Shown here in pieces: positions 1-8,090 of a stretch of DNA of 14,114 nucleotides. The translations under genes and the position numbers were made by a program. Positions within the stretch are counted from its first letter, which is position 1; every line of letters starts with the position of its first letter. The notes under the pieces were generated by a model. The model was not told the origin of the DNA. It did no database searches and saw nothing but the letters and a program-made list of their open reading frames with translations. Origin of the DNA: UBA9464 sp003445095 (GTDB lineage Bacteria > Verrucomicrobiota > Verrucomicrobiia > Limisphaerales > UBA9464); assembly GCA_035437945.1 (NCBI GenBank), contig DAOMZG010000183.1, positions 1 to 14,114 on the forward strand, given 5' to 3'.

Positions 1-93
1 CGAGATAAGGGCTCAGATTGGAGTCTTTGCAGTCACCGCGGGCGCGTCGTTCGCACCAACTCTTTTTTAATCCGCCAAAGACGGAGACGACGT

Positions 94-2196
94 CTACTGC
101 TCCGGTACAAAGCGCCGTCGAAAAAAACGAGCGAGCTCGTACGGCGGAATCACGAACGATTGGCGATCGGTTCGCAGCGGACCGCCGGCGAGGAACGACG
201 GAATGGGCTCCCACTCCGCGTCAGCCGACGCTGCGCTTTCGAGGATGGCTCGGTGGTTAACCAATCCAAGCCACCGCAATTCCAGGCTGCCCTCTAGCCT
301 TTGTCGCGGGAATATTTCGGCCGGCGGTCGAGGCAGTGGAGCATGTAAGAACGCCGTCAAATGAGAGCTATCCTCGGTGGCGTCGGAAATCGTCGGCGCG
401 TATCCGCGCACCCATTCCCAACCATCGTTGCGACCGTCGCCATCCGTGTCCGGGCTGTCCGGTCGCGATCCGGCCGCCGCCTCAGCCGCCGGCCCTAATC
501 CATCGCCGTCGGGATCAGCCGAATCCTCTCGCGTCCGCCGAAACTCGAGCGCATCGAACGCCACACCTTGAGCATCGGTCGCAACCAAGCGGAGTGTGTC
601 ACCCCGCAATTGCACCGACGTAAAATGCCAGCGTACGAAGAACGCCGCACTGTTCGTGTCCCGCTCAAGAAGTCCGTAGAGAATGATTCCGCCGCCGCCA
701 CTGACCACCGTATGCGTCCGGTGGATCGGATGAAAACGCTCGAAGTTGTGATCATGGCCCGAGAAAATCATCTGCACCCCGTACTTACGCGCGAGCGGCA
801 TCAACCGCGCCGCCACTTCGTTCCGATCGGGGATTCGATTGAAGTTCAAATCATCGTTCCGGTGCCCGCCGGAGGTGTTTACCGGATGATGCAGGCACAG
901 GAACTTCCACGGCTTCGACGACGCGGCGAGATCGGCCTCCAACCACTGCAATTGCGGACAATTCTCGCGCATATAGTACTGGCTGGAGTAGGGCCAAAAT
1001 AGGACGGCGAAGTGCGCGTCGCCGGCGTCGAAGGAATAATAAAACTCAGGAAGCGTGCCCTCCGACACGTGTGCGAGCTGAGGAGTATCGTTGGTCGGGA
1101 CTCGGAACGCCGTACGATATGGCTCGGTTCCCCCGTAAAGATCATGATTTCCCCAGGCAAAATAGAACGGAGTCGTCCGAAGCAGGCTGCGATAAACGCT
1201 GAGGCAGCGGGTGTCAGTGCGGCCGAAGGAAAAATAGGGATAAACAATGTCGCCGAGCTGGACGATCAGGTCCGGCGAACGGACGGACAGGTGGCGAGCA
1301 ATCGCAAACTGAGCGGCACTGCCCGCTCCGGAATCGCCCAGAACCAGAAAATCGAGATCGCCGGAGGCGGGCAGAGTACGAAAGGAGAAGATGGGGGATC
1401 GAGCGTGGGCCAAACGGACCCGATAGTAATACCGAGTACCCGGCTGCAACCCCGTGAGCGTAACCTCGCGCGTGAGCACTGGAGTTAGCAGAGCTTCCTG
1501 ACTCTGGGCATCCGCCAAGTCCGGATCCGTGCCGAATTCCACGCGGCCGGATTGCGCAATCGGGGTCCGCCACAGCACGGTCGCGCGATCGCTCAGGACG
1601 GACTGGAGATAGGGGCCGCGGGTGAAGTTGGCCAATAGCTCCGGAACCAGGACCACGTCCGTCGCAAACCCATGCGCCGGCGCGGCCTGGATCGCGAGGA
1701 CATTGGTGCCGGCGTGAACCAACTCAGACGGATTGATCAGCAAGATGTCTTCCGCGACTCCAGCAGAATGAGGTGACGCTTCGGCAGTGAATGGAACCGG
1801 AGTGCCTGGCCACCCTGCTAAGTTGCGTCGGGCAATCTCTGTTCCATTCAGAAACGCCACGAAGCCCCCTTCCCAATCGCAGCGCAGCGTCAAAGTATCC
1901 ACTGCCCCTGGATCATGCACCGTGAAGGCTTTGCGGAAATACACTGTCCCGGAGCCGCGCTCTAGGCCATCGAACAGGGTGTTTTCGCCCCAGCTACTCA
2001 CCCCAAATCCCGAGTCACCCGACTGCCAAGCCGCGTCGTCGAAGATCGGCTGATTCCAGGCCACCGGCGGTTCCGACGTGGACCGCCAATACTTCCACGT
2101 CTCGCCGATACCAACCAAGGCTACGTCATCAGCCTGAGCGGGCGATCGAGCCATCGCGACGACTAATAGAATAGAGGCGAGGCCAATCCGTAGCAT
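94..2196 (-). CDS. Exported purple-acid-phosphatase-like metallophosphoesterase, multidomain
   Basis: Calcineurin-like phosphoesterase of 700 residues, expected to hydrolyse phosphate esters outside the cytoplasm with a two-metal centre. Residues 1-22 form a signal peptide ending near PAQA. Residues 25-190 look like a beta-sandwich, galactose-binding-like module. Residues 192-275 match the fibronectin-like N-domain of purple acid phosphatases. The catalytic domain follows, with all the metal motifs: GDSG (287-290), GDIVY (315-319), GNHD (349-352), HHP (436-438) and GHDHNFER (480-487). Two DxDGDG calcium-binding repeats (561-566, 583-588) and a C-terminal beta-rich module close the protein. 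The frame stays open upstream to 2601, but that extension is Pro/Arg-rich and overlaps the divergent gene. ATG at 2196 starts the signal peptide and has AGGG 8 nt upstream. The physiological substrate is unknown. No convincing terminator follows in 1-93. Confidence 0.9.
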   Translation of the reverse strand: MLRIGLASILLVVAMARSPAQADDVALVGIGETWKYWRSTSEPPVAWNQPIFDDAAWQSGDSGFGVSSWGENTLFDGLERGSGTVYFRKAFTVHDPGAVDTLTLRCDWEGGFVAFLNGTEIARRNLAGWPGTPVPFTAEASPHSAGVAEDILLINPSELVHAGTNVLAIQAAPAHGFATDVVLVPELLANFTRGPYLQSVLSDRATVLWRTPIAQSGRVEFGTDPDLADAQSQEALLTPVLTREVTLTGLQPGTRYYYRVRLAHARSPIFSFRTLPASGDLDFLVLGDSGAGSAAQFAIARHLSVRSPDLIVQLGDIVYPYFSFGRTDTRCLSVYRSLLRTTPFYFAWGNHDLYGGTEPYRTAFRVPTNDTPQLAHVSEGTLPEFYYSFDAGDAHFAVLFWPYSSQYYMRENCPQLQWLEADLAASSKPWKFLCLHHPVNTSGGHRNDDLNFNRIPDRNEVAARLMPLARKYGVQMIFSGHDHNFERFHPIHRTHTVVSGGGGIILYGLLERDTNSAAFFVRWHFTSVQLRGDTLRLVATDAQGVAFDALEFRRTREDSADPDGDGLGPAAEAAAGSRPDSPDTDGDGRNDGWEWVRGYAPTISDATEDSSHLTAFLHAPLPRPPAEIFPRQRLEGSLELRWLGLVNHRAILESAASADAEWEPIPSFLAGGPLRTDRQSFVIPPYELARFFRRRFVPEQ

Positions 2197-2204
2197 CGAC
2201 GGAA

Positions 2205-2208
2205 CCCT
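2205..2208 (-). promoter_or_regulatory. Ribosome binding site of the phosphoesterase gene
   Basis: AGGG on the minus strand lies 8 nt before the ATG at 2196. It supports this start over the in-frame ATGs at 2382 and 2601, whose products would lack an N-terminal signal peptide. Confidence 0.45.
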
Positions 2209-2395
2209 AGCGAGACGCGCCGGAGCAGCAACATCTGGCGTCGCCGAAAGGACGGGAGAGCTTTGCCGAGGCGTCCCGGTTTCGGCGGATGGTCGAATTG
2301 GTGACTCCACGCGGACGGCTCTGCCGGGCGACGCTCCCCCAACCTGAGCTCCAGAATTTCCTCTAGGCAGCGTGTCAGCCATGAATTCACGGAAC

Positions 2396-2424
2396 TTGGC
2401 CGTCGTCGGCCCCGGCGTTAGATT
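2396..2424 (+). promoter_or_regulatory. Candidate sigma-70-like promoter of the PSD1 gene
   Basis: TTGGCC (2396-2401) and TAGATT (2419-2424) are separated by 17 nt, each matching the -35/-10 consensus at 4 of 6 positions. Transcription from here would begin near 2431 and leave only about 12 nt before the ATG at 2443. The call rests on weak matches in GC-rich DNA and is tentative. Confidence 0.22.
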
Positions 2425-2442
2425 CCGGCATTGCCAGTGCCC

Positions 2443-5400
2443 ATGCGAAACTACTTCCTTCAATTCAGCTTCGCCGCAGTCGCGATCACGGTTTCGGTGT
2501 CGCAGGCAACCTCGGCCGTCGGGACAGCAAATCAGGGCGCACCGGTAGATTTCGCGTCCCAAGTTCAGCCCATCCTCTCCAAAAAGTGTTTTGCGTGCCA
2601 TGGTCCGGACGAACGGTCTCGCAAAGGGAAGTTACGCTTGGACTCCTTCGCCGAGGCGACGCGCGCTCGCGATCCTCGGCCGGCGATTTTGCCCGGCAAC
2701 GCGGAGAAGAGCGAATTGCTACATCGCATTCGGGAGACGGATCCCGAAGAAGTGATGCCGCCCCCGGAATTAAAGAATCCGCTGACTCCAGCTGAGATTG
2801 AGATCTTGGAACGATGGATTATCGGAGGCGCAGACTATGCGCCGCACTGGGCATGGATCGCCCCGAAGAGACCAGCCCTACCCGAGATTGCCGATCCCGG
2901 ATGGCCGAAGACTGGCCTCGACTATTTTATTGCCGCGAAGCTGGCGGAAAACGGGCTAAAACCGTCTGCGCCCGCCGATCGATACACCCTGATTCGGCGG
3001 CTTTCGCTGGCGTTGACCGGCTTGCCTCCTGAGCCCGAGGACGTGGAGGCGTTCGTGGCGGACACTCGCCCGGGTGCCTATGAGCGAGTCGTCGATCAAT
3101 TGTTGGCCTCGCCGCATTTCGGCGAACGCTGGTCGCGCGTGTGGCTGGACTTAGGTCGATATGCAGATTCCGCTGGGTACGGTTCCGATCCACTGCGCCC
3201 AAACATCTGGCCGTGGCGCGATTGGCTAATCCAGGCCCTCAATGCGAATGAACCCTTCGACGAATTCACTCGGGACCTTATCGCCGGCGACTTGGTGCCC
3301 GACGCCACGGATGAGCAACGGATCGCCTCAGCGTTTCATCGGAACACGATGACGAATACGGAAGGCGGCACGGACGACGAGGAGTGGCGGGTGGCGGCGG
3401 TGAAGGATCGAGCGGGCGTAACCGCGCAAGTTTGGATGGGGCTGACGATGAACTGCGCGCAATGCCACACCCACAAATTCGATCCGATCACCCAGAAGGA
3501 ATACTATTCGTTCTTCGCGTTTTTCAACGAGACGGAGGACAACGACCAGCCCGATGAGCGCCCGACACTGCCCGTGTATTCGCTTCAAGAACGCAAGCAG
3601 CGGGCGGCGCTGGAGCTCGAAGTCGGCCAGGCCGAAAAAGAATACCGAGCCCCGAATGCGGAGTACGAATCCGAACTAGCGGCCTGGGCGACGCGGGCCG
3701 CGGAGCCGATTCCGTGGACTGCGCTGGTGCCCCAGTCCGTCACAGCGGGAAGCACGAATCCCCCAACCTTCACTATCGATTCGGCTGGCAGTGTCCTGGT
3801 GTCAGGGCCGGCGGCGGACCGGGACAGTTACTTGATTACCGTGACGGCGCCGATCGCTCGGCTGACGGCGCTAGCAATCGAAGCATTGACTGACTCGACG
3901 TTACCCCAAGGGGGGCCCGGACGAGCTACCAGCGGCGCGTTTGTGTTGAATGACGTTCGCGTAGAGCTCGTGCCGAGCGGGAGGGAGGCGCGCTCGGCGC
4001 GCTTCGTTCGGCTCGAAGCTCCGGGCGCGAACCGAATTCTGAGCCTGGCCGAAGTCCAAGTCTTTAGCGCGGGAACTAACATCGCTTTGAAAGGTTCGCC
4101 AACGCAGTCCAGCACGGACTATCTGGGCGACGCCAATCGCGCGGTGGACGGTAATACCGACGGCAATTATGGCGAAGCGCGATCGACTTCGCATACGCGT
4201 TCTGAGAACGACCCATGGTGGGAACTCGATTTGGGTGCAGAATTCCCGGTGGAACAGATCGCGGTGTGGAACCGCACCGACGGAGGGGTCGGGACGCGAC
4301 TGGCGAATTCCAAGATCCGGCTGCTGGATGGGCGTCGCGAAACAGTTTGGCAGTTGGTGCTAACCAATGCTCCCGATCCGGTCGTCAAGGTTGGGCCGGC
4401 CGCCCCACAAGCGCTGGCACTGGTGAATGCCTCGGCAGACCATAGTCAGTCCGATTTCGCCGCTGCCGAAGCAATCGACAAGGATACCAGCCGGATGTCT
4501 GGCTGGGCCGTGGGCGGAGAGTTAGGCCGGCCTCACCGATGGGCTGCGGAGTTTGCCGAGGCGTTGGACCTCTCAGCGCCAGCAACCCTAAGGATTTCGC
4601 TCGCCCACAACTACGGAGAGCATCAAACGCTCGGGAAGTTTCGCATCAGCGTGACTGATCGGGCGACGCCGGTACGGATCTTTCCCGGGCCAGTTCAGGC
4701 TGCGCTCGCCGTAGCGCCTTCGCAATGGACGCCCACCCACCGATCAATTCTTGACGATTACTTCCGACCACAATCGGCAACCCTCGGGCCGAAGTTCAAA
4801 GAACTGGCGGCGCTGCGGGCCAAGCGAGATGCCGTGCGCGGGACTGCGGTGCCGGTTATGCGGCAGCTCGGGCCGGATTCCCAGCGGATCACCCGTGTCC
4901 TGAACAAGGGCAACTTCTTGGATCCCGGTGACCCCGTGACGGCAGGCGTTCCGGTCGCGTTCAATCCTTGGCCAACGGAGGCTCCTACGAACCGACTCGG
5001 GTTGGCGCGCTGGCTGACTGCGCCGGATAACCCACTTACTTCCCGTGTGGCGGTAAATCGGGTGTGGGCGCAACTCATGGGGCAAGCCCTGGTAGAAACA
5101 GAGGAGGATTTCGGCACTCAAGGCGCCTTGCCCACGAATCGGCCCTTGCTGGATTGGTTGGCGGTCAGTTTCCAATCTCCCAAACCCACTCCCGACAGAA
5201 CGGATCTCTTGGAGCCAAAATTAGGCTGGGACTTGAAGGCGCTGATCAAACTGATCGTGATGTCCGCCGTGTACCAGCAGTCCTCGGCGGTAACCCCAGA
5301 GCTGCGGGAAAAAGATCCGCTGAACAAGCTCTACTCGCGGGCGCCCCGGCTGCGGCTGGATGCCGAGACAGTGCGCGACCAGGCCTTGATGCTGAGTGGG

Positions 5401-5970
5401 CTTCTAAGCCGCAAGATTGGCGGTCCGAGCGTTTATCCAATGCAACCCGACGGCCTATGGCGCGCCGCGTTCAACGGAGAACGAAGTTGGGCCACGAGCG
5501 AAGGCGAAGACCGGTATCGGCGCGGCATCTACACGTTTTGGCGTCGGACAGTGCCCTATCCGAGCATGGCCACGTTCGACGCTCCCAGCCGGGAGACGTG
5601 CACCTTGCGACGGCAACCCACCAATACTCCGCTTCAAGCGTTTGTGACCCTGAACGATCCGGTTTTTGTAGAATGCGCTCAGGCCCTGGGCCGGCGCCTA
5701 GCGAGCGAGCCCGGACCGGTTGCCGAGCGGATTCGGAACGGCCTGCAACGCGTATTGTCCCGGCCCGCGACCACTCAGCAAGTCGAGGCCTTAGTACAGC
5801 TTTTTGAATCTGAAGTTGCGAATTACCGAGAGCGAGTCGATGAGGCCGTCAAGCTCGCGTCAGATCCGCTTGGGCCTCTTCCGGCCGATTTGCCACCCGC
5901 CGAGGCAGCGGCGTGGACTACGGTCGCCAACGTTCTGTTGAATTTGGACGGCGTGCTCGTGAAGAACTGA
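2443..5970 (+). CDS. PSD1-type exported cytochrome-like protein (PSCyt1-DUF1549-F5/8C-DUF1553)
   Basis: Large exported protein (1175 residues) of the family abundant in Planctomycetes and Verrucomicrobia. Residues 1-25 form a signal peptide. Residues 36-135 match the Planctomycete cytochrome C domain, with a haem-binding CFACH (49-53) and later VMPPP. DUF1549 spans about 160-370 and holds a second CxxCH, CAQCH at 338-342. Residues 440-750 are an insertion that includes a coagulation-factor 5/8 (discoidin) type carbohydrate-binding domain at about 515-640 (LSLAEVQVF, WWELDLG). DUF1553 covers about 850-1115 (SRVAVNRVWAQL, RRQPTNTPLQAFVTLNDP), and the end is the family-typical LLNLDG. No member has a well-defined biochemical role that I can cite; electron transfer linked to polysaccharide breakdown is a common guess. 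A TTG four codons upstream (2431) is possible, but ATG 2443 opens the signal peptide. No good Shine-Dalgarno is visible, and the usual DUF1501 partner is absent. Confidence 0.92.
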   Translation: MRNYFLQFSFAAVAITVSVSQATSAVGTANQGAPVDFASQVQPILSKKCFACHGPDERSRKGKLRLDSFAEATRARDPRPAILPGNAEKSELLHRIRETDPEEVMPPPELKNPLTPAEIEILERWIIGGADYAPHWAWIAPKRPALPEIADPGWPKTGLDYFIAAKLAENGLKPSAPADRYTLIRRLSLALTGLPPEPEDVEAFVADTRPGAYERVVDQLLASPHFGERWSRVWLDLGRYADSAGYGSDPLRPNIWPWRDWLIQALNANEPFDEFTRDLIAGDLVPDATDEQRIASAFHRNTMTNTEGGTDDEEWRVAAVKDRAGVTAQVWMGLTMNCAQCHTHKFDPITQKEYYSFFAFFNETEDNDQPDERPTLPVYSLQERKQRAALELEVGQAEKEYRAPNAEYESELAAWATRAAEPIPWTALVPQSVTAGSTNPPTFTIDSAGSVLVSGPAADRDSYLITVTAPIARLTALAIEALTDSTLPQGGPGRATSGAFVLNDVRVELVPSGREARSARFVRLEAPGANRILSLAEVQVFSAGTNIALKGSPTQSSTDYLGDANRAVDGNTDGNYGEARSTSHTRSENDPWWELDLGAEFPVEQIAVWNRTDGGVGTRLANSKIRLLDGRRETVWQLVLTNAPDPVVKVGPAAPQALALVNASADHSQSDFAAAEAIDKDTSRMSGWAVGGELGRPHRWAAEFAEALDLSAPATLRISLAHNYGEHQTLGKFRISVTDRATPVRIFPGPVQAALAVAPSQWTPTHRSILDDYFRPQSATLGPKFKELAALRAKRDAVRGTAVPVMRQLGPDSQRITRVLNKGNFLDPGDPVTAGVPVAFNPWPTEAPTNRLGLARWLTAPDNPLTSRVAVNRVWAQLMGQALVETEEDFGTQGALPTNRPLLDWLAVSFQSPKPTPDRTDLLEPKLGWDLKALIKLIVMSAVYQQSSAVTPELREKDPLNKLYSRAPRLRLDAETVRDQALMLSGLLSRKIGGPSVYPMQPDGLWRAAFNGERSWATSEGEDRYRRGIYTFWRRTVPYPSMATFDAPSRETCTLRRQPTNTPLQAFVTLNDPVFVECAQALGRRLASEPGPVAERIRNGLQRVLSRPATTQQVEALVQLFESEVANYRERVDEAVKLASDPLGPLPADLPPAEAAAWTTVANVLLNLDGVLVKN

Positions 5971-6095
5971 AGCCGAGACGGCGGACCGCGACCGGCACCT
6001 GGCAATCCTGGAGACGAGACAGTAGTTCAAACGGAGGCTCATCCGGACTAAGGGCCTATTCAGAGCACTCGGTCGGTCCGGCCCAACGGACGAGA

Positions 6096-6137
6096 ATGGG
6101 GTACCAAATCGGCTTGCTATCGCAGGCGCGGCGGTAA
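6096..6137 (+). other. Possible 13-codon leader ORF before the DUF3352-like gene
   Basis: ATG at 6096 opens a 13-codon frame (MGYQIGLLSQARR) ending at TAA 6135-6137. Only a weak GGA lies upstream. The stop falls in the loop of the hairpin at 6129-6147 that touches the next start codon. This geometry would allow translational coupling, but short ORFs arise often by chance. Confidence 0.2.
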
Positions 6138-6147
6138 CGTTCCGCCG
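6129..6147 (+). promoter_or_regulatory. Hairpin abutting the start codon at 6148
   Basis: CGGCGG (6129-6134) and CCGCCG (6142-6147) form a perfect six-base, all-GC stem around a 7-nt loop, TAACGTT. The 3' arm ends at the base before ATG 6148, so the fold would cover the place where a ribosome binding site should be. There is no Shine-Dalgarno sequence here. A role in translation control is inferred. Confidence 0.35.
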
Positions 6148-7986
6148 ATGAAATTGATCCGGTGGCTGGCGATCAGTCTGACCGCTCTCGCCCTGCACGC
6201 TGCGGTTCCGGCACCGCCGCAACTATTCCCTCAGGATACCCTCCTTCTGCTGACTGTTCCCGATTGGGTGGCGATGCATGCCAGCACCGAGTCGGCACCT
6301 TTGGGACGATTGTGGGCGGATCCGGCCATGAAGCCCTTTCGCGACAAGTTCGAGACCCAATTCCGGGAGAAGTTCCTGGGAACGCTAGAGAAGGACCTCG
6401 GGATCAAGGCCGCCGACTTTCTGCCCCTACTCCAAGGGCAGGTGTCGTTCGCCATCATCAAAGCGGACTGGGATCCGTCGGACGAAGATTCTAACCCCAC
6501 GATGGTGCTCGTGGTGGACAGCCGCGACAAGGCGGACCAACTCAAGACGCGGCTCACTGAAGTTCGGCAGAAGCTTTCCGAGGCCAAAAAAACAGTTCGC
6601 ACGGAAAAGATTCGAGACCTGGAATTCACCACCGTGGAAATCGAACGCGCGGCGCCTACCGAAGATGCCCAAGACAAGGACGACCCCGATGGAAAAGACG
6701 ACGACGAGACCAAGGCGTCGAAACTCGAACTGACCTTTGGTCAGGCCGATTCCGCCTTCCTACTGGCAAGCTCCCCCAAGGGATTGGACCGGTTGGTCGC
6801 GCGACTCACCGGTGGGACCGTGCCAGTGCTGGGAGATTCGCCAGACTTTCAATCGGCCGAAGCGGCGGGTTCGTTTCGGGATGCCACCGCCTACGGATTC
6901 CTCCAAACCGGTGCGCTCCTCGAGGCTCTCCAGCTCAGCGCGACGGCATCTAGCCCGGACGGTGGGGCTTTTGGAATCGATCCGAAGCAAGCGGTTGCCG
7001 GCCTGGGATTGGACGGCCTGCGTTCGGTTTCAGCCTCGGCCCGACAGACCGAGTCCGGGCTCATCGGGCGCACGTTGGTTGCGATTCCAGCAGCCAAGCG
7101 CAACGGGCTGTTCAAAATCCTCCAATTCGAGGCCAAGGATGCGTCGCCTCCGGCGTTCGTTCCCGCAGAGGTAGTCTCGTTCGGACGGTTCCGCTTGAAC
7201 GGCCAGCAGTTGTGGTCAGGCCTTGAGGCGCTGATCCAGCAGGTTTCGCCTCAACTTGGCGGGCTTCTCAACATGTCACTCGGTGCGCTAGGGAAGGACA
7301 AGGATCCTAATTTTGATTTTAGGAAGCGGTTCTTCGGAAACCTCGGCGATGACTACATCTCTTATGAACGGGCGGCGCGCGGCAAAACGTTGCCGGAATT
7401 GCAAAACCGCCCCTCGCTATCGCTGCTTGGCGCCGTGAACGCGAATGAGATGTTGTCGGCCCTCCGCACGCTCGCGAGTTTGTTGCCGGGCGGCGGTGAA
7501 GACATCAAGGAACGCGAAGTCAATGGGAAGAAGATTTTCTCGATGACTCTGCCGAGTCCCGGCAATCAACCACCGCGGCTCATCGAGTTTTCGGCGAGCG
7601 GCGGATACGTGGCGTTCGCCAATGATGCCGCCGTGCTCGAAGAGTTCTTACGTAGCTCGGACGGAGGAGGGCGTCCCTTAAAGGAGTCGCCTGGACTCGC
7701 CGAAGCGGCCCAACAAGTCGGTGGAATGTCCACTGGATTCTTCAGCTATCAGAATCAGCGGGAGTCGGTGCAAGCAACTTGGGAAGCACTTCGAACGGGT
7801 GGCGGCATCGAGCGACTGTCTCCGGGCATGACGAAAGCAGCCGCGGAACAAGCGTCCGAATGGTTGGATTTCAGCCTATTGCCGCCCTTCGAACAAATGG
7901 CCAAATACTTCGGTATTGCGGTGTCGGCCGGCGCATGGGACTCCGCGGGGTTTCAGTTGAAGACCTTTGCGCCAACGCCCAAGTGA
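6148..7986 (+). CDS. Exported protein of unknown function, DUF3352-like, two repeated modules
   Basis: A 612-residue protein with a clear signal peptide (MKLIRWLAISLTALALHAA, cleavage near 19). No enzyme motif is visible. The opening (PQDTLLLLTVPDW, 28-40) and the pattern of a hydrophobic strand, a 'D..K...L...L' helix and a 'Y..fAND...L..FL' segment resemble DUF3352-type bacterial surface proteins; I recognise the style rather than a firm match. Residues about 90-260 and 395-545 seem to be two copies of one module: LPLLQGQVSFAII aligns with FGNLGDDYISY, FLLASSPKGLDRLVARL with VAFANDAAVLEEFL, and VLGDSPDFQSAEAAG with LKESPGLAEAAQQVG. An acidic Asp/Glu-rich linker (171-189) interrupts the first. 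The gene sits 177 bp after the PSD1 gene on the same strand, so cotranscription is possible but unproven. It converges with korB. Confidence 0.8.
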   Translation: MKLIRWLAISLTALALHAAVPAPPQLFPQDTLLLLTVPDWVAMHASTESAPLGRLWADPAMKPFRDKFETQFREKFLGTLEKDLGIKAADFLPLLQGQVSFAIIKADWDPSDEDSNPTMVLVVDSRDKADQLKTRLTEVRQKLSEAKKTVRTEKIRDLEFTTVEIERAAPTEDAQDKDDPDGKDDDETKASKLELTFGQADSAFLLASSPKGLDRLVARLTGGTVPVLGDSPDFQSAEAAGSFRDATAYGFLQTGALLEALQLSATASSPDGGAFGIDPKQAVAGLGLDGLRSVSASARQTESGLIGRTLVAIPAAKRNGLFKILQFEAKDASPPAFVPAEVVSFGRFRLNGQQLWSGLEALIQQVSPQLGGLLNMSLGALGKDKDPNFDFRKRFFGNLGDDYISYERAARGKTLPELQNRPSLSLLGAVNANEMLSALRTLASLLPGGGEDIKEREVNGKKIFSMTLPSPGNQPPRLIEFSASGGYVAFANDAAVLEEFLRSSDGGGRPLKESPGLAEAAQQVGGMSTGFFSYQNQRESVQATWEALRTGGGIERLSPGMTKAAAEQASEWLDFSLLPPFEQMAKYFGIAVSAGAWDSAGFQLKTFAPTPK

Positions 7987-8035
7987 GCGTCCGCAGCCTC
8001 GCCACCGCACACGACTCGATCAGCTCGGCCAAATG

Positions 8036-8060
8036 AAAAAGCCCGGACAAAAATCCGGGC
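8036..8060 (-). terminator. Intrinsic terminator of korAB
   Basis: GCCCGGA (8041-8047) pairs perfectly with TCCGGGC (8054-8060) around a 6-nt loop. On the minus strand the stem is followed at once by five T (8040-8036), giving a standard Rho-independent terminator about 30 nt beyond the korB stop. In the plus direction no T tract follows, so it is not expected to stop transcripts from the 6148 gene efficiently. Confidence 0.85.
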
Positions 8061-8090
8061 CGTGTCTTCGACCGAGGCGCGAAACCGGGT

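Noticed and set aside
79..95. AGACG / CGTCT hairpin at the end of the phosphoesterase gene
   Set aside because: The stem is only five bases, overlaps the stop codon and is not followed by a T tract on the minus strand, so it is not a credible terminator.
2197..2601. N-terminal extension of the phosphoesterase to an ATG at 2601
   Set aside because: It would overlap the divergent PSD1 gene by 159 bp, is low-complexity and Pro/Arg-rich, and would bury the signal peptide that begins at 2196.
5064..5807. 247-codon open frame on the plus strand inside the PSD1 gene
   Set aside because: It lies in another frame of a gene with clear DUF1553 motifs. Its translation is Arg/Ala/Gly/Ser-rich without any recognisable domain, as expected for a shadow frame in GC-rich DNA.
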